Counted from the first letter of the stretch, positions 7,057-15,440 are shown. The stretch is 64,000 bases of DNA from Thalassobaculum_A sp040219615 (GCF_040219615.1 NZ_JAVJSE010000013.1:248001-312000); one strand, 5' to 3'. The notes: generated from the sequence alone by a model not told the origin. A program made the numbers and translations.

Positions 7057-8056
7057 CGACGGCCGGTTCACCGGGTGGTGGCGCCGCGCGCTCGGCCTGG
7101 ACGAACCGCCCGGCACGACCATCTCCGCCGCGCTTGCCTCCGAGGCGGTGGCCCTGCTGTCCCCTGTCCTCGGGCCGCTGCTGGCGCGCTGGCCGGTCGC
7201 CGGGCTGGTGCCGCCGGCTCCGTCGGAGGCCGCCGAGGCCGCCTATCGCCGGCTGCTGCTGGCCCGCCAGGCTGAGATCCTGGCCGAACTGCGGGCGGCC
7301 GGGTTGCCGGTGCTGGCGATCAAGGGTTTCGACGCGGCCCGGCTCTACGATCCGCCCTCGGTGCGCATCCTCGGCGACCTCGACCTGCTGGTGCCGCCGC
7401 GACAGGCCGGCGCCGTGGTGCAGGAGCTGAAGCGACGGGGCTTCGCGCTCGAGACCTCGCCCCAGGGTGCGCTCGGCGTCACCTCGGATGTCAGCTTTCA
7501 CCCGATGGTCTCGCCCGACGGCCTGGTCTCGGTCGACCTGCACACCGCGCTCGATGCCTACCCCCTGTCGGCGGTGCTCGGCGCCGAGACGGTGTTCGCC
7601 CAGGCGACCGCCGGCGACGGCGGCCGGATCGCGCCGCATCACGCGGCCCTCGCCGCGCTGTCGAACGCCGCCAAGGAACGGTTCGCGCCCTATGCCTGGC
7701 GCCACCTCCTGGATCTCGGCCGGCTGGCCCTGCGGGAGTCGGTGGACTGGCCGGCGGTCGACCGGGTGGCCGTGGCCGCCGGCCTCGGCCCGGCGCATGC
7801 CACCCTGTTCGGCGCCCTGCACCGGCTGGGCGTGCCGCCGCAACGGCTGCCGGCGCATCCCGACCCGGAATTCGGCCCGGCGCGGCGGCTGGCCCGCGAC
7901 CTCGGGCAGTTGCGGACCGCGGCGCCCGGAAGGCTCGCCAAGACCGTTCGGGAAGCCGGCTGGTGCTACGCGCCGGCGACCGTCGCCCGGCTGTGGCGGT
8001 TCCGCCTGGCCGGCCTGCTGCGGCCACGCAGCGGCCGTCCGCCCGGCCTCGACTGA
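7043..8056 (+). CDS. Nucleotidyltransferase family protein (NTP_transf_5-like)
   Basis: 337 residues. The core motif KGFDAARLY followed by RILGDLDLLV (about residues 95-118) is the nucleotidyltransferase signature of the uncharacterised NTP_transf_5 family, with the two Asp of GDLDLLV as metal ligands. A later VSVDLHTALD supplies a third acidic position. The C-terminal half is helical. Such enzymes occur in lasso-peptide and polysaccharide loci. Here it is the last gene of the peptide/kinase/PqqD operon, which suggests nucleotidyl transfer onto the peptide or its phosphate. The start is ATG at 7043, inside the end of the PqqD-like gene. Confidence 0.75.
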   Translation: MTRPDDGRFTGWWRRALGLDEPPGTTISAALASEAVALLSPVLGPLLARWPVAGLVPPAPSEAAEAAYRRLLLARQAEILAELRAAGLPVLAIKGFDAARLYDPPSVRILGDLDLLVPPRQAGAVVQELKRRGFALETSPQGALGVTSDVSFHPMVSPDGLVSVDLHTALDAYPLSAVLGAETVFAQATAGDGGRIAPHHAALAALSNAAKERFAPYAWRHLLDLGRLALRESVDWPAVDRVAVAAGLGPAHATLFGALHRLGVPPQRLPAHPDPEFGPARRLARDLGQLRTAAPGRLAKTVREAGWCYAPATVARLWRFRLAGLLRPRSGRPPGLD

Positions 8057-8096
8057 GGGCGCTGGACCGAAGAACCGGCGGAGCGGGAGGGGAAGC

Positions 8097-8170
8097 TGGA
8101 GCGGGCGACCGGAATCGAACCGGCATAAACAGCTTGGAAGGCTGATGTTCTACCATTGAACTACGCCCGC
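8097..8170 (-). tRNA. tRNA-Gly (anticodon UCC)
   Basis: The minus strand folds into a full cloverleaf: acceptor GCGGGCG/CGCCCGC, D-arm GTTC-AATGGTA-GAAC, anticodon loop CTTCCAA (anticodon TCC), T-arm GCCGG-TTCGATT-CCGGT, discriminator T and an encoded CCA. The first pair of the anticodon stem is a U-U mismatch. It reads GGA/GGG glycine codons. Confidence 0.95.
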
Positions 8171-8307
8171 GAAAGCGCCGCACCATACCCAAGGCCTCCG
8201 GCGAACGCCACTGCGAATACGGGGCATCGCGGCCCTCGCGGTCGCGCCGGCGACCGCGCCGTGCTACCAGGGCGGCGGACGATCCCGACCGCGTCGAGGC
8301 AGCGACC

Positions 8308-8550
8308 GTGAGCGAACCGACGGCACCGTCGCCGGAAGGCGACGGCACCCGGCCGATCCATCCCGACATCGACTGGCAGGCCGGTCTGTTGGCCGAGAAG
8401 GTGCTGCGCCGGGTCATGACCCTGGCCGCCGCGACCGAGGAGCTCGCGGCCTGGCAGGACGAGGCCGCCGGCGACGCCTGGCGGACGGTCGAGCCCCGCG
8501 CTCTGATCGTCACCCACATCATGAATCGGCTGCTGTCGCGCGGGTACTGA
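8308..8550 (+). CDS. Small protein of unknown function
   Basis: An 80-residue product from GTG at 8308. The N-terminus is polar and Pro-rich (about 25 residues). The rest is predicted helical (WQAGLLAEKVLRRVMTLAAATEELAAW and ALIVTHIMNRLLSRGY). I see no signal peptide or known motif. It stands alone between the tRNA and the cytochrome gene. It might be a small conserved alphaproteobacterial protein, but I do not recognise it. Confidence 0.5.
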   Translation: MSEPTAPSPEGDGTRPIHPDIDWQAGLLAEKVLRRVMTLAAATEELAAWQDEAAGDAWRTVEPRALIVTHIMNRLLSRGY

Positions 8551-8638
8551 GACGCCGGGTCGCATTGCAGTCGCCGGCTGCGGCCGCCAACACTATGGTT
8601 CCGGAAACAGTCGTCGCACCGCTTCGAAGGACCCGCCC

Positions 8639-9040
8639 ATGACCACCCTCCGACGCCACCGCCTCGGCCTCGCCATCCTGGCGGCCGCGACCGTCCTCGC
8701 CGGCGGGCCCACCCTTGCCGAGGGCGACCCGGCCGCCGGCAAGAAGGCCTTCCGCAAATGCGGCGCCTGCCACACCGTCCAGGCCGGCAAGAACCGAGTC
8801 GGGCCGAGCCTGGCCGGGATCGTCGACCGCCAGGCGGGCAGCGTCGAGGGCTTCAAGTATTCCAAGGCGATGCTGAATTTCGGCGCCGGCGGCGGAATCT
8901 GGGATGCCGCCACCCTGGATGCCTACCTGGCCGACCCGCGCGGCTTCATCAAGGGCAACAAGATGGCCTTTCCAGGCATGAAGGACGCCCAGGAGCGCAC
9001 CGACGTCATCGCCTATCTGAAGGCCGCCGACGGCGAGTGA
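8639..9040 (+). CDS. Secreted class I c-type cytochrome
   Basis: A 133-residue protein with a cleavable signal peptide (RRHRLGLAILAAATVLAG, cleavage near TLAEG), the heme-binding site CGACH at residues 41-45 and a distal Met ligand in KMAFPGM near residue 108. It follows the cytochrome c2 pattern (VGPSLAGIVDRQAGS, FKYSKAM, DVIAYLK). It would act in the periplasm as a soluble electron carrier, perhaps to an oxidase. Its partner is not encoded nearby. The start is ATG at 8639, and the gene ends just before a small enzyme gene on the same strand. Confidence 0.9.
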   Translation: MTTLRRHRLGLAILAAATVLAGGPTLAEGDPAAGKKAFRKCGACHTVQAGKNRVGPSLAGIVDRQAGSVEGFKYSKAMLNFGAGGGIWDAATLDAYLADPRGFIKGNKMAFPGMKDAQERTDVIAYLKAADGE

Positions 9041-9066
9041 TGCCGTCGCCCGACCCGGAGCGCCCC

Positions 9067-9486
9067 ATGGACCCGCGATCGGCGACCGAAGCCCTGATCC
9101 GCCGCTACTACGACGCCTTCAACCGGGATGACGTCGAGGCCATGGCCGGCTGCCTCGCCGACGACGTCGCCCACGACGTCAACCAGGGTGGGCGACGGGT
9201 CGGGGTCGCGGCGTTCCGGGCGTTCTGCGCCCACATGGCCCGGTGCTACCGGGAGCGGCTCGAGGACATCGCGATCATGGCGACCGACGACGGCCGGCGC
9301 GCCGCCGCCGAGTTCGTCGTCGACGGCAGGTACCTGGCGACCGACGACGGGCTGCCGCCGGCGACCGGGCAGGCCTACAGGCTGCCGGCCGGGGCATTCT
9401 TCGAGCTGCGCGACGGCCGCATCGCCCGGATCACCACCCACTACAACCTGGCGGACTGGACCGCCCAGGTGGCCGGCGGCGGATGA
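9067..9486 (+). CDS. SnoaL-like / ketosteroid-isomerase-related protein
   Basis: A 139-residue NTF2-fold protein. LIRRYYDAFNRDDVEAM at the N-terminus, DDVAHDVNQGGRRVG in the middle and FFELRDGRIARITTHYNL near the C-terminus are typical of ketosteroid-isomerase-related proteins. The substrate is unknown. ATG at 9067 has GGAG 6 nt upstream and is preferred over ATG at 9040, which overlaps the cytochrome stop. The end overlaps the following acetyltransferase gene as ATGA, so the two are co-translated. Confidence 0.75.
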   Translation: MDPRSATEALIRRYYDAFNRDDVEAMAGCLADDVAHDVNQGGRRVGVAAFRAFCAHMARCYRERLEDIAIMATDDGRRAAAEFVVDGRYLATDDGLPPATGQAYRLPAGAFFELRDGRIARITTHYNLADWTAQVAGGG

Positions 9487-10115
9487 CCCTCCGCCTCGAG
9501 CGCCTGACCCGCGGCCCGGTGCTGGACCGCCTGCTCGATCCGCTGGCCGACCTGCGGATCGAGGTGTTCCGCGACTGGCCCTATCTGTACGACGGCAGCC
9601 GCGACTACGAGGCGTGGTACCTGGCGCGGTTCGCCGCCGCCGAGGGCGCGGTGCTGGTCGCGGCGTTCGACGGCGACGACCTGGTCGGGGCCTCGACCGG
9701 CCTGCCGCTGGCGGCCGAGCACGCCGATTTCGCGGCCCCGCTGGCGGCCGCTGGCTATCCGGTCGGAGAGCTTTATTACGGAGCCGAGACAATCCTGCGG
9801 CGGCAGTATCGGGGCCGCGGTCTGTACCGGCGGTTCTTCGCCGGCCGGGAGGCCCATGCCGCCGCCCTGGGCGGGTTCGCGCAGCTGGTGTTCTGCGGGG
9901 TGGTCCGGCCGGACGACCATCCGCTGAAGCCGGCCGACGCGCGCCCACTGGATCCGGTCTGGCGACGCTTCGGCTATCGTCGCCTGGACGGCGTCACCGC
10001 CGGGTTTCCCTGGAAGGACGTCGACCGGGCGGACGAGACCGTCAAGCCCATGCAGTTCTGGATCAAGCCGCTCGAGGTCAGGCAGCTGCAGGTCAGGCGG
10101 CCCGGGCCCCCTTGA
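9483..10115 (+). CDS. GNAT-family N-acetyltransferase
   Basis: A 210-residue protein with a GNAT acetyl-CoA site: the strand LYYGAETIL followed by RRQYRGRGLYRRFF, a Q/R-x-x-G-x-G/A loop and helix at about residues 95-115. The N-terminal RIEVFRDWPYLYDG resembles a subfamily of uncharacterised alphaproteobacterial acetyltransferases. Its ATG overlaps the SnoaL-like gene stop. Its last 23 bp overlap the 3' end of the convergent chemoreceptor gene. Confidence 0.75.
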   Translation: MTLRLERLTRGPVLDRLLDPLADLRIEVFRDWPYLYDGSRDYEAWYLARFAAAEGAVLVAAFDGDDLVGASTGLPLAAEHADFAAPLAAAGYPVGELYYGAETILRRQYRGRGLYRRFFAGREAHAAALGGFAQLVFCGVVRPDDHPLKPADARPLDPVWRRFGYRRLDGVTAGFPWKDVDRADETVKPMQFWIKPLEVRQLQVRRPGPP

Positions 10116-11415
10116 GGTAGCCCTCGACCTCGGCCCGCAGGGTCGCCGACTGCTCGGCGAGATCGCCAGCGGCATCCGCCACCTCGCGCGCCGCCCGGTC
10201 GGTGTCCGAGGCGGCCTCGCGGACCAGCCCGGTGTTGCGCGCCACCTCCTGGGTGCCGATCGCCGCCTCCTGCACGTTGCGGGAGATCTCGGTGGTGGTC
10301 GCGGCCTGCTGGTCGACCGCCGCCGCCACCGCCGCCGAACGCTGGCTGACGTCGGCGATCGCGGTGACGATCTGGCCGATCGCGGTGACCGCCTCGGCGG
10401 TCGCCTCGCGGATCCGCGCGACCTGTTCCTGGATGCGCTGGGTCGCCTGCCCGGTCTGGTTGGCCAGGCTCTTCACCTCGCCGGCGACCACCGCGAAGCC
10501 CTTGCCGGCCTCGCCGGCACGGGCGGCTTCGATCGTGGCGTTCAGCGCCAGCAGGTTGGTCTGCTCGGCGATGTCGGTGATCAGGGTGACCACGCTGCCG
10601 ATCTCCGAGGCCGCCTCGTTCAGGGCCTGCACCATGGCATTGGCCGCCTCCGCCTTGGTGGTGGCCTCGCTGGTGGTGCGGCCGGCCTCGGCGACCTGGC
10701 GGGTGATCTCCAGGATCGAGGCCGACAGTTCCTCGGCCGCCGAAGCCACCGTCTGCACGTTGGCCGAGGCCTGCTCGGTGGCGGCGGCGACCGCGGTGGT
10801 CTGGTCGGTGGTGGAGTCGGCGAGCTGGGTGAGGTTGCCGGCGGTGCCGCGCATCTGCGCCGCCGCCGCCGCCACCGAGTCGACCACGCCGCCGACCTGC
10901 CGCTCGAAGGTGTCGGTCAGGGCCGCGAACTGCAGGACCTTGGCCGCCATGGCGTCGGTCGCGTCGTTGATCCGGGCAGCACTGATCGAGAAGTGCCCGC
11001 CCAGCCCCTCGGGCCGGATCTTGCGGTAGTAGACGCCCTTGGACACCGCCTCCATGGCCGCCCCGGCCTCGCGCACGAAGGCGTCGGTCACGTCGATCAT
11101 GTCGTTGACCGCCAGCAGCATCGCGGTCGGACTGCCCTTGCCCTCGACGCCGATCAGCCGGCGCTCGAAGTCGCCGGTGGCGACCGCCGCGCAGACCTGT
11201 TGGGTGCGGGCGATCCAGGCATCCGTCGAGGCCGCCAGCCGGAACGCCACCAGCGCGGCCGCGGCGGCGATACCGGCCGCGACCGACGCGGCGGCCGCCG
11301 GCACCGCGGCGTCGACCGGCAGCGGCAGCCAGGGCAGCAGGGCGGCGAGCGCCGCACCGACGGTCGCCAGCAATGCGCAGGCCGGCGCCCTAGAGCGAGA
11401 GGACGAACTGGTCAT
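10093..11415 (-). CDS. Methyl-accepting chemotaxis protein without large sensor domain
   Basis: A 440-residue membrane receptor. Two hydrophobic segments near the N-terminus (residues about 10-35 and 38-62) are separated by almost no periplasmic loop. A HAMP-like region follows, then a long coiled-coil signalling domain with the highly conserved hairpin tip LLALNATIEAARAGEAGKGF, which binds CheA/CheW. Sensing must therefore come from elsewhere. The PAS gene just upstream on the same strand overlaps its start by 26 nt, so the two probably form one receptor. It starts with ATG at 11415, GGGGG upstream. Confidence 0.88.
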   Translation of the reverse strand: MTSSSSRSRAPACALLATVGAALAALLPWLPLPVDAAVPAAAASVAAGIAAAAALVAFRLAASTDAWIARTQQVCAAVATGDFERRLIGVEGKGSPTAMLLAVNDMIDVTDAFVREAGAAMEAVSKGVYYRKIRPEGLGGHFSISAARINDATDAMAAKVLQFAALTDTFERQVGGVVDSVAAAAAQMRGTAGNLTQLADSTTDQTTAVAAATEQASANVQTVASAAEELSASILEITRQVAEAGRTTSEATTKAEAANAMVQALNEAASEIGSVVTLITDIAEQTNLLALNATIEAARAGEAGKGFAVVAGEVKSLANQTGQATQRIQEQVARIREATAEAVTAIGQIVTAIADVSQRSAAVAAAVDQQAATTTEISRNVQEAAIGTQEVARNTGLVREAASDTDRAAREVADAAGDLAEQSATLRAEVEGYLKGARAA

Positions 11416-11914
11416 AACCGACCCCCTTTCCCTGGAGCACGCCGGCGAGATGGTCGGAGGCGGCGGTCATGCCGTCCTTGCGGCTGTCCGGCCGCGCCTC
11501 GATCGCCACCAGGTCGGCGTAGAGCCGCTCGACCGCGGCGACCGCGGCCGGGTCCGGCAACCGTCGGTTCGAGTGGTAGCCGAGGAGGTTGCCGCCGGCG
11601 TCCAGGCTCGGCGTCACATGCGCCAGCACCCAGTAGTGATCGCCGTTGCGGGCCATGTTCTTCACATAGGCGAAGATCTCGCCCTTGGCGGCGATCGTGT
11701 CCCAGAGCAGCTTGAAGACGCAGCGCGGCATGTCGGGATGCCGGATGATGCTGTGCGGCTGCCCCAGCAGTTCCCGCTCGGTGAACCCGGCGATCCGCCG
11801 GAACACGTCGTTGCAGTAGGTCAACCGGCCTTTCAGGTCGGTCTTGCTGACGATGATCTCGTCGCGCCCGAACGTGACCGCACGTCCGGTCGGCGACACT
11901 GCGTACTTGGCCAA
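11390..11914 (-). CDS. Aer-like PAS sensor protein
   Basis: About 174 residues. The PAS domain (KTDLKGRLTYCNDVFRRIAG, GQPHSIIRHPDMPRCVF, KNMARNGDHYWVLAHV) closely follows the FAD-binding PAS of the aerotaxis receptor Aer, but no membrane or signalling domain is attached. The best start is TTG at 11914, with GGAGG 8 nt upstream; an ATG at 12013 lacks such a site and would add a low-quality N-terminus. It is transcribed with, and overlaps, the following methyl-accepting protein gene, suggesting a two-piece energy or redox taxis receptor. FAD binding is inferred from similarity. Confidence 0.8.
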   Translation of the reverse strand: MAKYAVSPTGRAVTFGRDEIIVSKTDLKGRLTYCNDVFRRIAGFTERELLGQPHSIIRHPDMPRCVFKLLWDTIAAKGEIFAYVKNMARNGDHYWVLAHVTPSLDAGGNLLGYHSNRRLPDPAAVAAVERLYADLVAIEARPDSRKDGMTAASDHLAGVLQGKGVGYDQFVLSL

Positions 11915-12037
11915 TCCGCCATCCTCCGGAAGGACAAACAGCCCCCCGACCGGCGCGCCCGCGACGCCCGGGGGGACGAAAGTCAGGCTGCGCCTGAAGT
12001 CGGCGGGGAGCATTGACCCATGACAATGAATACGGGG

Positions 12038-12922
12038 TTAACGGGAGCCGCGATGCAGGTCCTCGATGCGCCCGGCCAGCGCCACCAGGCGCTCCGCCTC
12101 GGCGACATGCAGGGCCTCCACCAGCTTGCCGTCGACCAGCAGCACGCCCTTGCCCTCGGCCTCGGCGGCGGCGTGCGCGGCAGTGATGCGGCGGGCCCAG
12201 GCCAGCGCCTCCTCGGACGGCGCGAACGCGGCGTTGGCCGCCGCGATGGTCTTGGGATGGATCAGGGTCTTGCCGTCGAAGCCGAACTGGACGCCCTGCC
12301 GGCACGAGGCGGCGAAACCGTCGTCGTCGGCGAGGTCCAGGTAGACGCCGTCGAGGATCGCCAGGCCGTAGGCGCGGGCCGCCAGCAGGCACAGGCCGAG
12401 TGCCGTGACGAACGGCAGCCGGTCCGGGGTGTGCAGGCAGTGCAGGTCCTTCGCCAGGTCGGAGGTACCCATCACCAGCCCAGCCAGGCGCGGGGTCGCG
12501 CCGGCGATCCCGGCCGCCTCCAGAACCCCGCGCGGAGTCTCCATCATGCACCACAGCGCCAGGCCGTCCGGTGCGCCGTGCGCCGCCAGCACCGCCTCCG
12601 CCCGCCGCACGGCATCGGCGCTCTCGACCTTGGGCAGCAGCACCGCATCCACCGGCTGGCCGGCGGCGAAGGCGAGGTCGTCGTGGCCCCAGGCGGTGTC
12701 CAGGCCGTTGACCCGCAGCACCAGCTCGCGGCCGCCATAGCCGCCGCCCCGCAGGGCCGCCGCCACGGTCTCGCGGGCCGACGCCTTGGCATCCGGCGCG
12801 ACCGCGTCCTCCAGGTCCATGACGATCACGTCGCAGGGCAGGTCGCGGGCCTTCTCAAGCGCCCGCGGATTGGAGCCGGGCATGTACAGGGCGGAACGGC
12901 GCGGGCGCAGCGGGGCGGGCAT
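12038..12922 (-). CDS. HpcH/HpaI aldolase / citrate lyase (CitE) family CoA-ester lyase
   Basis: A 294-residue TIM-barrel enzyme of the malyl-CoA lyase/CitE group: RRSALYMPGSNPRALEKAR at the N-terminus, VIVMDLEDAVAPDAK (metal-binding acidic residues), VLLPKVESADAV, MMETPRGVLEAA and FGFDGKTLIHPKTI. The family includes malyl-CoA lyase, malyl-CoA thioesterase and citramalyl-CoA lyase, which cannot be separated by eye. ATG at 12922 has GGAG 7 nt upstream. It is divergent from pdxY. Confidence 0.85.
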   Translation of the reverse strand: MPAPLRPRRSALYMPGSNPRALEKARDLPCDVIVMDLEDAVAPDAKASARETVAAALRGGGYGGRELVLRVNGLDTAWGHDDLAFAAGQPVDAVLLPKVESADAVRRAEAVLAAHGAPDGLALWCMMETPRGVLEAAGIAGATPRLAGLVMGTSDLAKDLHCLHTPDRLPFVTALGLCLLAARAYGLAILDGVYLDLADDDGFAASCRQGVQFGFDGKTLIHPKTIAAANAAFAPSEEALAWARRITAAHAAAEAEGKGVLLVDGKLVEALHVAEAERLVALAGRIEDLHRGSR

Positions 12923-13065
12923 CGGGATCTCCAGTCCGGAATCTCGGGGCGAACCGGCGGCACCGTAGCTTCGCGAGGCAGCCGGCGGAAGAGACGTCCT
13001 GCCCCCAATGCATGCCGCGATACATGCCGCTGGCACCGCCCGCCGGGGCGACTATAGTCGCGGCC

Positions 13066-13887
13066 ATGCCGATCCTCGCCGTCTCCTCGCACGTCGCCGT
13101 CGGGCATGTGGGCAACGCCGCCGCCGCGCCGGCGCTGGAGCGGCTCGGCCACCCGGTCTGGCGGGTCGACACGGTGGCGTTCTCCAACCATCCGGGGCAC
13201 GGCCACCACGCCGGCACGGTGCGGCCGGACCACGAGGTCCGCGACCTGCTGCAGGGGGTCGGGCGGCTGACCGGCTGGCAGGGCTGCCACGGGGTCTACT
13301 CGGGCTATCTCGGCGAGGCCGGCAGCGGCTGGGCGGTCGCCGACGCCGTCGACGCGGCGCGCGCGGTCGAGTCCGGGCTGGTCTATCTCTGCGACCCGGT
13401 GATCGGCGACCACGGCCGGGTGTTCGTGCGCGACGGCGTCGAGAAGGCGATCCGCGAGCGCCTGGTGCCGCGCGCCACGATCGTCACGCCCAACGCCTTC
13501 GAGCTGGAGCGGCTGACCGGCCACCGGGTCGAGACCGTCGACGACGCCCGCGCCGCCGCCGTGACCCTGCTGGAATGGGGGCCGGACATCGTGCTCGGCA
13601 CCGGCATCCCGGACGGCGACGACCGGCTGGCGATCGTGATGGTGACCGTCGAGGGCGAGGCGGTGGTGCGCACGCCGCGCCGCAGGCGGGCGTTCTTCGG
13701 CACCGGCGACCTGTTCGCCGGGCTGTACCTGGCCCACTACCTGGACGGCCGCGACCCGTACCGGGCGATGCGGCGCAGCGTCGCCGGGCTTGACGTGGCG
13801 ACCGCCGCGACCGAGGCGGCCGGGACCGTCGACCTCGACCTGATCCCGAACCTCGACGCGATCGTCCGGGCCGACCGCCCGGAGTGA
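13066..13887 (+). CDS. pdxY: Pyridoxal kinase
   Basis: A 273-residue ribokinase-superfamily enzyme that phosphorylates pyridoxal in the vitamin B6 salvage pathway. It has the N-terminal ILAVSSHVAVGHVGNAAAAP, the middle YLCDPVIGDHGRVFV, TPNAFELERLTG, and the catalytic GTGDLFAGL with the general base Asp near residue 213. ATG at 13066 is preferred over an upstream ATG at 13012, which lies in the divergent promoter area. A strong hairpin follows the gene. Confidence 0.88.
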   Translation: MPILAVSSHVAVGHVGNAAAAPALERLGHPVWRVDTVAFSNHPGHGHHAGTVRPDHEVRDLLQGVGRLTGWQGCHGVYSGYLGEAGSGWAVADAVDAARAVESGLVYLCDPVIGDHGRVFVRDGVEKAIRERLVPRATIVTPNAFELERLTGHRVETVDDARAAAVTLLEWGPDIVLGTGIPDGDDRLAIVMVTVEGEAVVRTPRRRRAFFGTGDLFAGLYLAHYLDGRDPYRAMRRSVAGLDVATAATEAAGTVDLDLIPNLDAIVRADRPE

Positions 13888-13921
13888 GGCGGGATCGGGC
13901 GATGCCCGTCGCTCCGTGGGT

Positions 13922-14017
13922 CCCGGAGCCGCCCCGGATCAAGTCCGGGGCTCTCCGGGATGACGATATGAACACTGTCCGTCATTCCGGAGAGGGCGCG
14001 CGAGCGTCCGGCTCCGG
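13922..14017. repeat. Palindromic intergenic repeat pair between pdxY and asd
   Basis: The first part (13922-13959) is a near-perfect hairpin with arms CCCGGAG/CTCCGGG and GCCCCGGA/TCCGGGGC around a TCAAG loop. The second part (13981-14017) is also hairpin-forming and matches 15381-15417 in inverted orientation at 36 of 37 bases. The location between convergent genes also suits a bidirectional terminator. Confidence 0.7.
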
Positions 14018-14050
14018 AACCCACCCGCCGCTCCAGGACCTCGGGGTGCG

Positions 14051-15076
14051 TCAGGCCGCCTTCTTCAGGTGGCGGGCGATCAGTTCCTCGGCGATCTGCA
14101 CGGCGTTGAGCGCCGCGCCCTTGCGCAGGTTGTCGGACACGCACCAGAACACCAGGCCGTTCTTCACGGTCGGGTCCTTGCGGATGCGGCTGACATAGAC
14201 CGCGTCCTCGCCGGCGCTCTCGACCGGGGTGACATAGCCCTCGTCGGCGCGGTGGTCGACCACCAGCAGGCCGGGGAAGCCCTTCATCGCGGCCCGCGCC
14301 GAAGCCTCGTCGATCGGCTTCCGGGTCTCGATGAACACCGCCTCGGAATGGCCGATGAACACCGGCACCCGGACGCACTGGGCGACCACCGCGATGTCCG
14401 GGTCGAGGATCTTCTTGGTCTCGACCGCCATCTTCCACTCCTCCTTGGTGAACCCGTCCTCCATGAAGACGTCGATATGCGGGATCACGTTGAAGGCGAT
14501 CTGCTTGGTGAACTGCTCCTTGGAGATCGGGTCGTTCACGTAGACGGCGCGGGTCTGGTTGAACAGCTCGTCCATGCCGTCCTTGCCGGCGCCGGACACC
14601 GACTGGTAGGTCGAGACCACCACCCGCTTGACCCCGAAGGCGTCGTGCAGCGGCTTCAGCGCCACCACCAGCTGCGCGGTCGAGCAGTTCGGGTTGGCGA
14701 TGATGTTCTTCCTGCCGTAGCGCGCCAGGGCGTCCGGGTTGACCTCCGGCACCACCAGCGGCACGTCCGGGTCCATGCGGAACGCCGAGGAGTTGTCGAT
14801 CACCACGCAGCCGGCCTGCCCGACCTTCGGGGCGTATTCCTTGCTCACGTCGCCGCCGGCCGAGAACAGCGCGATGTCGGTGGTCGAGAAGTCGTACTTT
14901 GCCAGATCCTGGACGGTCAGCGTCCCCTTCTCGCCGTAGGAGACCTGGCCGCCGGCCGACCGGCCTGACGCCAGGGCGATGACCTCGTCGGCCGGGAAGC
15001 TGCGCTCGGCCAGCGTGGTCAGCATCTCGCGTCCCACCGCACCCGTGGCCCCGACGACCGCAACCTTGTAGCCCAT
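14051..15076 (-). CDS. asd: Aspartate-semialdehyde dehydrogenase
   Basis: This enzyme reduces aspartyl phosphate to aspartate semialdehyde for lysine/diaminopimelate, threonine and methionine. The 341-residue protein has the NADP loop VVGATGAVGREML, the catalytic Cys in IIANPNCSTAQLVVAL (near residue 130), TYQSVSGAGKDG and the VRVPVFIGHSEAVFIET region with the catalytic His. ATG at 15076 has AGGAG upstream. It lies downstream of leuB on the same strand, but 364 bp away and behind a hairpin repeat, so it probably has its own promoter. Confidence 0.95.
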   Translation of the reverse strand: MGYKVAVVGATGAVGREMLTTLAERSFPADEVIALASGRSAGGQVSYGEKGTLTVQDLAKYDFSTTDIALFSAGGDVSKEYAPKVGQAGCVVIDNSSAFRMDPDVPLVVPEVNPDALARYGRKNIIANPNCSTAQLVVALKPLHDAFGVKRVVVSTYQSVSGAGKDGMDELFNQTRAVYVNDPISKEQFTKQIAFNVIPHIDVFMEDGFTKEEWKMAVETKKILDPDIAVVAQCVRVPVFIGHSEAVFIETRKPIDEASARAAMKGFPGLLVVDHRADEGYVTPVESAGEDAVYVSRIRKDPTVKNGLVFWCVSDNLRKGAALNAVQIAEELIARHLKKAA

Positions 15077-15380
15077 GTCCTCAACTCCTCTCGAAACCGC
15101 ACGGCATCGCATCGCCCGGGGGTCCGCCTGGGCCCCCCGACCGCCGATCGCTCGCGCGCGGCAGGAGGCCAGACCCCTAGAGGGTGGTCTTGCCGGCTTT
15201 CGTGGTGGTGGTGGTGGCGAACGCGCCGGAGCGCGGGCAGGGCGAGGGCACGGCGGGGCGCTGCGCCCCGTCGGCGTGCATGCGGATCCCGGAACGGAAA
15301 GCCGTCTCGTCCATGGCGCGCTTCATACGGCAAAACGCCGGGGATGAAAATGGGGGAATTTCCGCGGCAGCGGGTGTCTC

Positions 15381-15417
15381 CCGGAGCCGGGCGCTCGCGC
15401 GCCCTCTCCGGAATGAC
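15381..15417. repeat. Palindromic intergenic repeat, second copy
   Basis: This is the inverted copy of 13981-14017. It folds as CCGGAG-ccg-GGCGC-tcgc-GCGCC-ct-CTCCGG. It lies within the 364-bp gap (15077-15440) between leuB and asd, 24 bp past the leuB stop, where it can end leuB transcription. The rest of that gap holds another GC hairpin around 15256-15272 and no gene that I can support. Confidence 0.7.
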
Positions 15418-15440
15418 GAATGGTATGGAGAGGCAGACCC

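Noticed and set aside
5742..8056. Lasso-peptide or PQQ biosynthesis cluster
   Set aside because: No asparagine-synthetase-like cyclase, transglutaminase-like protease, radical-SAM enzyme or pqq gene is present. Only the kinase, PqqD-like and nucleotidyltransferase parts are shared.
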